Positions 26,033 through 34,889 of a stretch of DNA of 64,000 nucleotides are shown here, piece after piece; within the stretch, counting starts at the first letter, position 1; every line of letters starts with the position of its first letter. The stretch comes from Gammaproteobacteria bacterium (GTDB taxonomy: Bacteria; Pseudomonadota; Gammaproteobacteria; Burkholderiales; Gallionellaceae). The notes beneath the pieces were generated by a model. That model was not told the origin of the DNA, ran no database searches, and saw only the letters and a list, made by a program, of their open reading frames with translations. Both the position numbers and the translations under genes were made by a program. Location of the stretch: NCBI GenBank assembly GCA_018813765.1, contig JAHJBC010000004.1:1-64000 (forward strand), read 5' to 3'.

Positions 26033-27760
26033 ATGTATCCAGATTACATGAACGAGTCGTTGCGCAAGGTCGAGCAGACTCGTCCCAAGCGCCTGATATT
26101 GGCAAGGAAGACCGAGCCGGTCTATCCGCCGATGAACGCGGAAGAGCGCCAGAAGGTGCTGGAAGGTTTCCACCCCGACTATGAGCCCAGCGCGCGTCGC
26201 GCGGTTTGTGTCGGTCCCAACAAGGGAGAGAAGCTGACCACCGAGGTATCCGACCTGCTGGAATCCCATTCCTGGTTGACCAGCGCACAGGTCGATCTCT
26301 CCAAGCCCGATATCGAGACCGATGTGCTGATCATCGGTGGCGGCGGAGCCGGTTGCAATGCCGCGCTGATTGCGATGCGCGAACACGGCGTGAAATCGGT
26401 GATCGCCACCAAGCTGCGCATGGGCGACGCCAACACCATGATGTCGCAGGGCGGCATGCAGGCCGCGGTCTCGCGCACCGACTCCCCGACCCGTCACTAT
26501 CTGGACGCCATCGGCGGCGGTCACTTCGAGAACAAGCCGGAACTGGTCAAGGCGCTCACCGAGGACGGTCCGGCCGTGGTCAAGTGGCTGGAAGATCTCG
26601 GCGTGTGCTGGGACAAGGAAGAAGACGGTTCGATGAAGGTCATGCACGGCGGCGGCACTTCGCGCAAGCGCATGATGTCCTGCCGCGACTACACCGGCGC
26701 GATGATCATGCGCACCCTGATGGACGAGGTGCGTAACCATCCCGACATGATCACCGTCAAGGAATTCATGCCGGCCGTGGAATTGATCATGGACGACAAA
26801 GGTCAATGCGCCGGGGCCGTCCTGTATAACATGGACAGCGAGGAGTTCTTCACCGTCAAGGCCAAGTCCACCATCATCGCCACCGGCGGCTACGGTCGCC
26901 TGCACATCCGCGGTTACGACACCACCAACCACTACGGCGCCACCGGCGACGGGCTGGTGATGGCCTACCGCGCCGGCGCCAAGTTGATGTACATGGACTC
27001 CGTGCAGTATCACCCCACCGGCGTCTCCTTCCCCGAGCAGATCGCAGGCTTCCTGGTTACCGAGGCGATCCGCGGTGCCGGCGGCCAGCCGCTGAACAAG
27101 GACGGCGAGCTGTTCGTGTTTCCGCGCGAGCCGCGCGACATCGAGGCATCGGCCATCATCCGCGAGTGCGTCGAGAACGGCGGCGGCGTCCCGACCCCGT
27201 CCGGCCGCGAAGGCGTGTGGCTGGATTCGCCGCTGATCGATATGCTGCACGGCGAGGGTTACACCGAAAGACACTTCCCCGCGATGTATCGCCAGTTCAT
27301 CCGCTACGGCATCGACATCACCAAGTTGCCGATGCTGATTTACCCGTCGCTGCATTACCAGAACGGCGGCATCGAGATCAACGAAAAGTGCGAGACCGAC
27401 ATCCCCGGCCTGTATGTGGCAGGCGAGGCGTCCGGCGGCCTGCACGGCCGCAACCGCCTGATGGGCAATTCGGTGCTCGACTACAACGTGTTCGGACTGC
27501 GCGCCGGCAGGTATGCGAGCGAGTACGCCAAGAAGGTCAAGCTGGGCAAGCTTTCCGTGGCCCACCTCGATGCTTACGAGAAACAGTTGAAGGATGCCAA
27601 CGTCAAGACCGATTTGGTCACGCCCATCCTGCTGCCGTCCTACGCGCCCAAGGATGTGAAGAAACGCCAGTTGGTTCGCGGCGGCAATACGCTGCCCGGT
27701 GCGTCGGTGTTGCAAAATCGTTTGCACGACGATGCGTTCAGTCCGGCAGGAGCGAAATAA
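26033..27760 (+). CDS. frdA: Fumarate reductase flavoprotein subunit, soluble, with non-covalent FAD
   Basis: A protein of 575 residues. An unusual N-terminal extension of about 95 residues precedes the FAD motif VLIIGGGGAGCNAALIA. Family hallmarks are MSQGGMQAA, YHPTGVSFPEQIAGFLVTEA and HGRNRLMGNSVLDYNVFG. The histidine that links FAD covalently in SdhA/FrdA (H45 of the sdhA in this window, [10 protein letters not shown]) is N134 here (ANTMMSQGG), so FAD should be bound non-covalently. In E. coli FrdA, loss of this His keeps fumarate reduction and abolishes succinate oxidation. The residue therefore fits a reductive role. It follows frdB by 12 nt. Confidence 0.88.
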   Translation: MYPDYMNESLRKVEQTRPKRLILARKTEPVYPPMNAEERQKVLEGFHPDYEPSARRAVCVGPNKGEKLTTEVSDLLESHSWLTSAQVDLSKPDIETDVLIIGGGGAGCNAALIAMREHGVKSVIATKLRMGDANTMMSQGGMQAAVSRTDSPTRHYLDAIGGGHFENKPELVKALTEDGPAVVKWLEDLGVCWDKEEDGSMKVMHGGGTSRKRMMSCRDYTGAMIMRTLMDEVRNHPDMITVKEFMPAVELIMDDKGQCAGAVLYNMDSEEFFTVKAKSTIIATGGYGRLHIRGYDTTNHYGATGDGLVMAYRAGAKLMYMDSVQYHPTGVSFPEQIAGFLVTEAIRGAGGQPLNKDGELFVFPREPRDIEASAIIRECVENGGGVPTPSGREGVWLDSPLIDMLHGEGYTERHFPAMYRQFIRYGIDITKLPMLIYPSLHYQNGGIEINEKCETDIPGLYVAGEASGGLHGRNRLMGNSVLDYNVFGLRAGRYASEYAKKVKLGKLSVAHLDAYEKQLKDANVKTDLVTPILLPSYAPKDVKKRQLVRGGNTLPGASVLQNRLHDDAFSPAGAK

Positions 27761-27764
27761 GCCC

Positions 27765-28298
27765 ATGAGCCACGTAGACGACAAAGTGATCGAACTGGCG
27801 CGTAATGCGCTCAGCTTCGAGTTCAGTACGGAGCCATTCTTTCGTCACGCAGCTTCGTTGACCCGCAACGAGAGCGGCAAGAAGATGTTCATGCGTCTGG
27901 CGAAGAAGGACGACGAGCGCATGGCCGACCTGACCAGCCTGTTCGGCAAGATCGTGGGCGGGGAATTGTGGCAGAAGCTGGTCGCCGAGGCGGCTGCGCG
28001 CACCACTCCTTCCGCCGTCACGGCGTCGATGGAGGTCGATTTCACCCGACGCGGACACGGTGCCGTCGCCGACGACACCCAGGCACTGCGGCTGGCCATG
28101 GAGCTGGAACGGCGCTTCATCCACGTGTTCAAGGATCTGGCCGTGCTTACCCGCGATGCAGACATCATCGAGTTGGCGGACAAGATCCTCGAAGGCGCGT
28201 TCTTCCGTTACGACAACATGCAGGCGCAACTGGACAGCGTGCTCAATTCCGGCATGTGGCTGGACAGTCCCGAGTTCCGCATGGACGGGAAGTTCTGA
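27765..28298 (+). CDS. Ferritin-like/rubrerythrin-like helical protein within the FRD cluster
   Basis: A protein of 177 residues starting 4 nt after frdA. It reads as a four-helix bundle with acidic/His pairs: FSTEPFFRHAASLTRNESGK, MRLAKKDDERMADLTSLF, AMELERRFIHVFKDLA and GAFFRYDNMQAQLDSV. These resemble the helices of rubrerythrin-type ferritin-like domains, but the full ExxH set is not complete. There is no C-terminal rubredoxin cysteine pair. It could be a diiron oxygen/peroxide scavenger guarding the oxygen-sensitive clusters, or a structural subunit of the fumarate reductase. It has no close named relative that I recognise. Confidence 0.6.
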   Translation: MSHVDDKVIELARNALSFEFSTEPFFRHAASLTRNESGKKMFMRLAKKDDERMADLTSLFGKIVGGELWQKLVAEAAARTTPSAVTASMEVDFTRRGHGAVADDTQALRLAMELERRFIHVFKDLAVLTRDADIIELADKILEGAFFRYDNMQAQLDSVLNSGMWLDSPEFRMDGKF

Positions 28299-28308
28299 GA
28301 GGACAGCC

Positions 28309-28731
28309 ATGAGCACAACGACCCTGCGCATCAATCCGACCGGCCCGTCCGGCACCTTTGTGGCCAAGATCGAAAAGATCAGCGGCCAGAAACTGCTGGC
28401 CTGCTACCAGTGCGGCAAATGCTCCGCCGGTTGCCCGATGGCCGCCTATATGGACATTCTGCCGAACCAGATCATCCGCATGGCGCAGCTCGGCATGCAG
28501 AAGCAGTTGCTGGCCTCGCGCACCATCTGGACCTGCGTGTCCTGCCTGACCTGCAACTCGCGCTGCCCGAAGGACATCCGCATCGCCGAAGTCATCGAAT
28601 CGCTGCGCGAGACCGCATTGCGCAACGGACTGCGCGATGACCGCCTGAACATCTGGGAGATATCCCCGGAGGCGCGCGCCGACCTGCCGCCGATCGCCAC
28701 GATCAGCGCCATGCGCAAACTGACATCCTGA
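28309..28731 (+). CDS. hdrC: HdrC-like 4Fe-4S subunit
   Basis: A protein of 140 residues with two [4Fe-4S] motifs, C32/C35/C38/C42 (CYQCGKCSAGC) and C76/C79/C82/C86 (CVSCLTCNSRC). This is the standard HdrC pattern and length. HdrC passes electrons between HdrA and HdrB in heterodisulfide reductases. Here its neighbours are fumarate reductase and HdrB-like genes, so it probably wires HdrA to the FrdAB module. It lies 10 nt after the ferritin-like gene and 17 nt before hdrB. Confidence 0.85.
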   Translation: MSTTTLRINPTGPSGTFVAKIEKISGQKLLACYQCGKCSAGCPMAAYMDILPNQIIRMAQLGMQKQLLASRTIWTCVSCLTCNSRCPKDIRIAEVIESLRETALRNGLRDDRLNIWEISPEARADLPPIATISAMRKLTS

Positions 28732-28748
28732 TTGGGAAACGAAACGGA

Positions 28749-29648
28749 ATGACGAAACTTATCTACTATCCCGGATGCACGCTGAAGAACGCCGCCAGAA
28801 ACTTCGACGTCTCCACCGTCTCTTCCATGGCGAAACTGGACGTTGAGGTCGAGGAACTCGACCGCTGGAACTGCTGCGGCACGGTGCATGCGCTGGGCTC
28901 GGAGAACATCATGAACCGCGTGGCGCCGGTGACCAACCTGATACGTGTCAAGGAGACGGCGGCAAAGACCGAAGGCATGGCCAACGAATTCATGACCTCC
29001 TGCGCCATGTGCTACAACACGCTCAAGCGCGCCAACATCGACGTGCAGAACCGTCCGGACAAGCTGGAAGTCATCAACGATTTCCTGAATCTGGAAACCA
29101 CCAAGTACGAGGGCGATGTTGAAGTGCGGCACCTGCTCGAATACCTGCGCGACCGCGTCGGCTTCGACCGGCTGGCCGAGAAAGTGACGAAACCGCTCAA
29201 GGGACTGCGCGTGGCCTGTTATTACGGCTGCCTGCTGGTGCGTCCGAAAGAGGTCGCGTTCGACGATGTCGAGAATCCCATGATCATGGAGAACCTGATC
29301 GAGGCACTCGGTGCCACCCCGGTGAACTTCCCGCTCAAGACCGAGTGCTGCGGCGCCTATCACGCGGTGGGCAAGCCCGAGATCATCGCCGACCGTACCG
29401 ACAAGATCCTGGGTTCGGCGAACGACGAAAACATCGATCTGGTGGTGGTGAGCTGCCCGATGTGCGCCTACAACCTGGACTTCCGCCAGGACGATGCCAA
29501 GCAGCTCAATCCGGACCTGAAGAACACGCCGGTGCTGTATTTCACGCAGTTAATGGCGATGGCGCTCGAATGCGGCGATGAGGCCTTGCGTTTCGACCTT
29601 CATCATATCGATCCGCTGCCGGCCCTATCGGCGCGCGGGCTTGCCTGA
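28749..29648 (+). CDS. hdrB: HdrB-like CCG-domain subunit
   Basis: A protein of 299 residues with two cysteine-rich CCG domains: C10 and NCCGTVHALG (C42, C43) with SCAMC, then ACYYGC, ECCGAYH and SCPMC. In methanogen HdrB these bind two non-cubane [4Fe-4S] clusters that split the CoM-S-S-CoB disulfide. In thiol:fumarate reductase the same domain is fused to the FeS subunit. In this operon it is a separate gene five genes into the FRD module. The natural electron partner here (disulfide, or directly FrdB) is not known. Confidence 0.85.
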   Translation: MTKLIYYPGCTLKNAARNFDVSTVSSMAKLDVEVEELDRWNCCGTVHALGSENIMNRVAPVTNLIRVKETAAKTEGMANEFMTSCAMCYNTLKRANIDVQNRPDKLEVINDFLNLETTKYEGDVEVRHLLEYLRDRVGFDRLAEKVTKPLKGLRVACYYGCLLVRPKEVAFDDVENPMIMENLIEALGATPVNFPLKTECCGAYHAVGKPEIIADRTDKILGSANDENIDLVVVSCPMCAYNLDFRQDDAKQLNPDLKNTPVLYFTQLMAMALECGDEALRFDLHHIDPLPALSARGLA

Positions 29649-29659
29649 GGGAGGATGAC

Positions 29660-29923
29660 ATGGCCACTTATTTCAACGATCTCAAACCGCTGCACGGCAA
29701 TGTCTTCGTCAACGAGACCTGGTGCAAGGGATGCGGTTTCTGCGTTCAGTTCTGTCCGACCAATGTGCTGGACACCTCTCCGGAATTCAACGCCAAGGGT
29801 TATCACCCGCCCATCGCCAAGAATCCCGAGAACTGCCGCGATTGCAATTATTGCCAGCTGATCTGTCCCGAGTTTGCCATCTATGTGGAACGGGACGATG
29901 ACCAAAAGAAAGGAAAAGTATGA
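29660..29923 (+). CDS. korD: 2-oxoglutarate:ferredoxin oxidoreductase delta subunit (2x4Fe-4S ferredoxin)
   Basis: A protein of 87 residues with two [4Fe-4S] motifs, C22/C25/C28/C32 (CKGCGFCVQFC) and C59/C62/C65/C69 (CRDCNYCQLIC). It overlaps the korA start by 4 nt, the usual korDABC order. It delivers low-potential electrons to the TPP site of KorAB for reductive carboxylation of succinyl-CoA. Confidence 0.9.
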   Translation: MATYFNDLKPLHGNVFVNETWCKGCGFCVQFCPTNVLDTSPEFNAKGYHPPIAKNPENCRDCNYCQLICPEFAIYVERDDDQKKGKV

Positions 29924-31092
29924 ACGTCAAGACAATGCCCGCCGATCCCAAGGGGGTTGATTCCGGTCCCCACTTCATGGACGGCGACCACGCCCTGGCC
30001 GAGGGTGCGCTGGCAGCAGGTTGCCGCTTCTTCGCGGGTTATCCGATCACGCCCTCGACCGAGACGTTCGAGCGTTTCGCCGAGCGTGCGCCCGAAGTCG
30101 GTGCGATGTTCATCCAGATGGAAGACGAACTGTCCGCCATCGCCGCCAACATTGGCGCGGTGTGGGGCGGTCAGAAGGTGATGACCGTGACCTGTGGCCC
30201 CGGCTTCTCGCTGATGGTGGAAAACATCGGCCTGGCTGCCATGACCGAGACCCCCATGGTCATCTGCAACGTGCAGCGTGCGGGTCCCTCGACCGGCGCG
30301 CCGACGCTGACCGCGCAGCAGGACATGATGCAGGCCAAGTACGGCCCGCACGGCGACAACGCCATGATCGCGCTGTCGCCCGACAGCCCGCAGGAATGTT
30401 TCGACCTCGCCATCGAGGCGTTCAACCTGTCCGAATACTATCGCGTGCCGGTCATCATCCTGACCGACGAGACCGTCGGCCACATGCACGAGAAAGTGGT
30501 GATCCCGCCCGCCGACCAGATCAAGGTCGTGCCGCGCAACCTCTTCACCGGCCCGAAGGAAGATTTCCGTCCCTACAAGTTCAACAGCAAGGGCGGCAAC
30601 CCGATGACGCGCGCGGGCGACGGCTACCGTTTCCATATCACCGGCCTGACACACAATGAAAAAGGCTATCCGGTAGTGACGGCAGAGCAGAACAAGATCG
30701 TCGTCACGCACCTGATGGAAAAGATCAACGGCAATGCCGACGACATCGTGCGTCTCGAAGAAGACCAGATCGAGGGCGCCGATGTGGTGGTGGTGTCCTA
30801 CGGCATCACCTCGCGCATCGCGGTGAAGGCGATCCAGGACGCGCGCAAGGAAGGCATCAAGGTCGGCTCGCTGCGCATGATCACGATCTGGCCGTTCTGC
30901 GAGAAGCGCATCCGCGAACTGGCAGGCAAGGTCAAGACCTTCGTCGTGCCCGAGCTCAACTACGGCCAGATGGTCAACGAGGTCGAGCGTTGCGCCGGCG
31001 GCAAGAGCAAGGTGATCAGCGTCAATCACTGCGGCGGCGCGGTGCATGATCCCGAGGTCATACTGGAAGCAATCAGAAAGGGAAGCAAATGA
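29920..31092 (+). CDS. korA: 2-oxoglutarate:ferredoxin oxidoreductase alpha subunit
   Basis: A protein of 390 residues. It has the pyrimidine-binding motif AGYPITPSTETFERFAE, the acidic QMEDELSAI that activates TPP, and TVTCGPGFSLMVENIGLA. The C-terminal transketolase-like domain includes VVVVSYGITSRIAVKAI. Lengths and motifs match KorA of two-oxoacid:ferredoxin oxidoreductases. The short N-terminal region without a gamma domain shows that gamma is separate (korC). The sequence cannot fully separate 2-oxoglutarate from other 2-oxoacid substrates, but the four-gene order and TCA context favour 2-oxoglutarate. It overlaps korD and korB by 4 nt each. Confidence 0.9.
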   Translation: MNVKTMPADPKGVDSGPHFMDGDHALAEGALAAGCRFFAGYPITPSTETFERFAERAPEVGAMFIQMEDELSAIAANIGAVWGGQKVMTVTCGPGFSLMVENIGLAAMTETPMVICNVQRAGPSTGAPTLTAQQDMMQAKYGPHGDNAMIALSPDSPQECFDLAIEAFNLSEYYRVPVIILTDETVGHMHEKVVIPPADQIKVVPRNLFTGPKEDFRPYKFNSKGGNPMTRAGDGYRFHITGLTHNEKGYPVVTAEQNKIVVTHLMEKINGNADDIVRLEEDQIEGADVVVVSYGITSRIAVKAIQDARKEGIKVGSLRMITIWPFCEKRIRELAGKVKTFVVPELNYGQMVNEVERCAGGKSKVISVNHCGGAVHDPEVILEAIRKGSK

Positions 31093-32342
31093 GTCAGGAT
31101 ATCGCTCAATTCAAGAAGGACAGCCCCATGTCGGGCACCCTGCGCATGGACCGGATGTCGCACATCTGGTGTCCGGGGTGCGGTATCGGCTCCGAAGTGA
31201 ACGCATTTGCCGAAGCAGTCAAGCGCAGCGGCATCGACCCCGACAAACTGGCGGTTGTTTCCGGCATCGGCTGTACCGGCCGCGTTGCGGGCTATGTCGA
31301 TTTCGATTCCATCCATACCACACACGGACGCGCCATCCCGGTGGCGACCGGCCTCAAACTGGCCCGTCCCGACATGAAGGTCGTGGTGTTCAGCGGCGAG
31401 GGCGACCTCACCGGCATCGGCGGTAACCACTTCATCCATGCGGCGCGCCGCAACATGGACATCGTGGTCATCTGCAACAACAACTTCACCTACGGCATGA
31501 CCGGGGGGCAGGTGACGCCGACGACTCCGCATTCGGCGGTTTCCTCGACCACGCCGTTCGGCAACCACGAGTATCCGTTCAATCTGCCGTTCCTGGCGGA
31601 CGCGGCTGGCGCCACCTATATCGCGCGCTGGACCTCGATGCACTCGCGCAACCTGATCCAGTCCATGGAAGAAGCGCTGTCGCGCAAGGGTTTCTCCTTC
31701 ATCGAGATCATCTCGCCATGCACCACGCTTTACCTGCGCCGCAACCGCCTGGGCGACGGCGTCGATGCGCTCCAGTTCTACCAGGAGAACGCGCTGCTCA
31801 AACACGGGGCCGATACCCGCACGCTGGATCTCGACTTCCAGGGCAAGATCACCATCGGCAAATTCGTCGAGAAGGACAAGCCGACCTATATCGAGGCGCT
31901 CGATAATCAATGCGTGAAAGTGGTCGGCGACGACTACGAGCTCTATGGCAAGACCATCCCCGAGCGCGAAGCCGAGGAAAAGGCCGAGAAGGCGCGCGTT
32001 GCCGAACGTCGTGCAGCCGTGCTGGCCGAAGAAGAGAAGGCGAGGGCCAAGGCAGGCGTGGTCAAGGTTTCGGCGAAGATCCCGGTCAAGGCGGGCGCGA
32101 AGAAGGCGGTAGCCAAGACAACGAAAAAGGCGGCTGCCGCGACGACCAAAAAAGTCGCCGCCAAGACCGTGACTGCGAAGAAGACCACCGCGAAAAGCAC
32201 GACGGCCAAGAAAGCGGTCGTGAAGACCGCGAAGAAGGCGGCTCCGAAGGCGAAAGCCAAGGCCGCCGTCAAGAAAGTAGCAGCGAAGCCCGCAACCAAG
32301 AAGGTCGCCGCCAAGCCCGCAGCCAAGAAGACACGCAAGTAG
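31089..32342 (+). CDS. korB: 2-oxoglutarate:ferredoxin oxidoreductase beta subunit with Lys/Ala-rich tail
   Basis: A protein of 417 residues. The first ~285 form a complete KorB: IWCPGCGIGSEV with C28 and C31 for the cluster, the TPP/Mg motif SGEGDLTGIGGNHFIHAARR, and NNNFTYGMTGGQVTPTT. A tail of about 125 residues follows, starting near EREAEEKAEKARVAERRA. It becomes almost pure Lys/Ala/Thr/Val, like histone H1 C-termini and bacterial AlgP/HctB-like proteins, with repeated KKVAAKP units. Normal KorB ends before this tail. The reading frame is continuous with good codon use and korC follows 9 nt later, so the tail is part of the gene. It could bind nucleic acid, membranes or acidic partners. 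Confidence 0.9.
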   Translation: MSQDIAQFKKDSPMSGTLRMDRMSHIWCPGCGIGSEVNAFAEAVKRSGIDPDKLAVVSGIGCTGRVAGYVDFDSIHTTHGRAIPVATGLKLARPDMKVVVFSGEGDLTGIGGNHFIHAARRNMDIVVICNNNFTYGMTGGQVTPTTPHSAVSSTTPFGNHEYPFNLPFLADAAGATYIARWTSMHSRNLIQSMEEALSRKGFSFIEIISPCTTLYLRRNRLGDGVDALQFYQENALLKHGADTRTLDLDFQGKITIGKFVEKDKPTYIEALDNQCVKVVGDDYELYGKTIPEREAEEKAEKARVAERRAAVLAEEEKARAKAGVVKVSAKIPVKAGAKKAVAKTTKKAAAATTKKVAAKTVTAKKTTAKSTTAKKAVVKTAKKAAPKAKAKAAVKKVAAKPATKKVAAKPAAKKTRK

Positions 32343-32351
32343 GAAGAGAAT

Positions 32352-32912
32352 ATGAGCAGCCAGGAAATCAGGTTTTCGGGATTCGGCGGACAGGGCATCA
32401 TCCGCTGCGCCCTCATCACGGGCAAAGCCCTGTCGTTGTACGACGACAAGTTCGCCACCATGACCCAGAGCTTCGGCCCGGAGGCGCGCGGTAGCGCCTG
32501 CGCCGCCCAGCTCGTGGTCTCCGACGACCGCGTGCTCTATCCCTATATCACCCAGCCCGGCATCCTCATGGCGCTGTCGCAGGAAGCTTACGACCTGTAT
32601 TACCCGGAGTTGCCCAAGAACGGCGTGCTCATCGTCGAAGAGGATCTGGTCAAGCTGAAATCCGATCATTCGGACATCCAGTTGCGCCGCGTACCGGCGA
32701 CCCGATTTGCGGAAGAGCTGGGCAACCGTCTGTTCACCAATCTGGTGGCGCTGGGCTTCCTCACTGCCGTGACCAATGTCGTCACCGCGGACGCGATGAA
32801 GCAGGCTTTGCCCGGCCTGGTGCCGGACCGCTTCCTCAAGATCAACATCAAGGCCTTCGAGAAGGGCTACGAATACGGCGTCGAGGCCATGAAAGCCAAC
32901 GGAGGTAAATGA
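32352..32912 (+). CDS. korC: 2-oxoglutarate:ferredoxin oxidoreductase gamma subunit
   Basis: A protein of 186 residues of the POR/KOR gamma family (pyruvate/ketoisovalerate oxidoreductase catalytic domain): IRFSGFGGQGIIRCALITGKA near the start, TQSFGPEARGSACAAQLVVSD, and TRFAEELGNRLFTNLVALGF. The length is typical. It completes a KorABCD complex and overlaps or abuts hdrA. Confidence 0.92.
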   Translation: MSSQEIRFSGFGGQGIIRCALITGKALSLYDDKFATMTQSFGPEARGSACAAQLVVSDDRVLYPYITQPGILMALSQEAYDLYYPELPKNGVLIVEEDLVKLKSDHSDIQLRRVPATRFAEELGNRLFTNLVALGFLTAVTNVVTADAMKQALPGLVPDRFLKINIKAFEKGYEYGVEAMKANGGK

Positions 32913-34864
32913 TCATGACGAAAAAGCGCACAGGCGTATTTGTCTGCCACTGCGGCAACAACATCGCCGCGACCGTCGATGTCAAGAAAGTGGCTGAAGC
33001 GATGTCCACCGAGGAAAATGTCGTTGCCTCGGAGGACTATGTTTACATGTGCTCGGATCCCGGCCAGAACGCGGTGATCCAGTCCATCAAGGAAAACAAC
33101 CTGGACAGCGTCGTCATCTCCTGCTGTTCGCCGAACCTGCACGAGAAGACCTTTCGCGACAATGCCAAGCGGGCAGGACTCAACAGCTTCACCTGCGAGA
33201 TCGCCAACATCCGCGAACAGTGCGCCTGGGTGCACAAGGACAAGGAAGTGGCCACCGAGAAGGCGATCAAGATCTCGCGCAGCGCGGTGCGCCGCGCCGG
33301 TCGCGACCAGGCGCTGGAACCCATCGCCGTTCCCGTCACGCGCAAGGTGCTGGTGATCGGCGGCGGCATCGCCGGCATCCAGGCCGCGCTCGACATCGCC
33401 AATGCGGGCATCAAGGTAATCCTGGTGGAGAAGCTGGCCACCATCGGCGGCCACATGCTGCAACTGTCCGAGACCTTCCCGACGCTGGACTGCTCGCAGT
33501 GTATTCTGTCGCCCAAGATGGTGGACGTATCGCGCCACGAGAACATCGAACTGATGACCTACAGCGAAGTGCAGGAAGTCAGCGGCTCGGTGGGCAACTT
33601 CCAGGTCAAGATCAAGCAGAAGCCGACCTATATCGACCCCGAACTGTGCAAGATCTGCGACGACTGCGCACAAGTCTGCCCGGTGGTGGTGCCGAACGAG
33701 CACGACCTCGGCCTGACCGCGCGCCGCGCCATCCATATCCCGTTCGCACAAGCCATCCCCGCCAGCTACACACTGGACGAGAACGCCTGCCTGGGCCTGA
33801 ACCCCGTGCGCTGCGGCAAGTGCAAGGACGCCTGCGACGTGGGCGCCATCAATTACGACATGCGTCCCAAGATCGTTACCGAGGACGTGGGCGCCATCGT
33901 GGTGGCGACCGGCTACGACCTTTACGCTCAGGAACACATGAACGAACTGGGCGGCGGCAAGATCGACGACGTGCTCGACGGACTCCAGTTCGAGCGTCTG
34001 TGCTCGGCTTCGGGCGCAACCAAGGGCCACGTGCTGCGTCCTTCCGACCGCACCGTGCCCAAGGATGTGGTGTTCATCCAGTGCGTCGGCTCGCGCGATC
34101 CGGCCAACCACTGTGCCTACTGCTCCAAGATCTGCTGCATGTACACCGCCAAGCACGCCAGCCTGTACAAGCACCACGTGCCGGATGGCCGTGCCTATGT
34201 GTTCTATATCGACATCCGCTCCGGCGGCAAGGGCTACGAAGAATTCGTGCAGCGCATCATGGAAGACGACGGCGCCATCTATCTGCGCGGCCGCGTGTCC
34301 AAGCTGTACCGCAAGAACGGCAAGGTCAGGGTGATGGGTACCGACACGCTGACCGGACAGAACGTGGAGATCGACGCCGACATGGTGGTGCTGGCACTGG
34401 CCATGGAGCCGTCGCAGGGCACGGCCGACATCGCCAAGACGCTGAAGATCGGTCGCGACAAGGACGGCTTCCTGGCCGAAGCACACCCCAAGCTGAAGCC
34501 GGTGGAGAGCGTTACCGCCGGTATCTTCCTGGCCGGTTGCGCGCAGGGGCCCAAGGACATCCCGGAAACGGTATCCCAGGCCAGCGCCGCCGCATCCAAG
34601 GTGATCGGCCTGCTGTCGCAACCCACACTGAGTCACGCGCCCACCGTCGCCAAGGTGCGCAACTCGCACTGCACCGGCTGCGAGATGTGCGTGACGGCCT
34701 GCCCGTACAACGCGATCACGCTCGAGAACGGCAAGGCGCTGGTGAACGAAGTGCTGTGCGAAGGCTGCGGCAGCTGCTCCGCCACCTGCGTGCGCGCCGC
34801 CATCGAGGTCAAGAACGCCACGGCGCTGCAGATCAACGAGATGATCGAGGCCTGTCTGGCCTGA
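32909..34864 (+). CDS. hdrA: HdrA-like electron-bifurcating flavoprotein
   Basis: A protein of 651 residues (649 if it starts at ATG 32915, which has better spacing from GGAGG). It begins with the CHCGNN Cys segment, then the FAD motif VLVIGGGIAGIQAALDIANAG. The Cys-rich HdrA core follows (LDCSQCILSPKM, CKICDDCAQVCP, CGKCKDACDVGAI, CAYCSKICC), and two C-terminal [4Fe-4S] ferredoxin motifs (CTGCEMCVTACP, CEGCGSCSATC). HdrA is the bifurcating subunit of heterodisulfide reductases. The MvhD and Flx-like genes just downstream, and HdrC/HdrB upstream, give a complete HdrABC-Flx set interleaved with FRD and KOR. Confidence 0.9.
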   Translation: MIMTKKRTGVFVCHCGNNIAATVDVKKVAEAMSTEENVVASEDYVYMCSDPGQNAVIQSIKENNLDSVVISCCSPNLHEKTFRDNAKRAGLNSFTCEIANIREQCAWVHKDKEVATEKAIKISRSAVRRAGRDQALEPIAVPVTRKVLVIGGGIAGIQAALDIANAGIKVILVEKLATIGGHMLQLSETFPTLDCSQCILSPKMVDVSRHENIELMTYSEVQEVSGSVGNFQVKIKQKPTYIDPELCKICDDCAQVCPVVVPNEHDLGLTARRAIHIPFAQAIPASYTLDENACLGLNPVRCGKCKDACDVGAINYDMRPKIVTEDVGAIVVATGYDLYAQEHMNELGGGKIDDVLDGLQFERLCSASGATKGHVLRPSDRTVPKDVVFIQCVGSRDPANHCAYCSKICCMYTAKHASLYKHHVPDGRAYVFYIDIRSGGKGYEEFVQRIMEDDGAIYLRGRVSKLYRKNGKVRVMGTDTLTGQNVEIDADMVVLALAMEPSQGTADIAKTLKIGRDKDGFLAEAHPKLKPVESVTAGIFLAGCAQGPKDIPETVSQASAAASKVIGLLSQPTLSHAPTVAKVRNSHCTGCEMCVTACPYNAITLENGKALVNEVLCEGCGSCSATCVRAAIEVKNATALQINEMIEACLA

Positions 34865-34889
34865 GAATTTGGAAAATTGAGGAATACAG

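Noticed and set aside
25214-27784. 856-codon minus-strand frame over frdBA
   Set aside because: Opposite-strand shadow of frdB and frdA, which have full sets of motifs.
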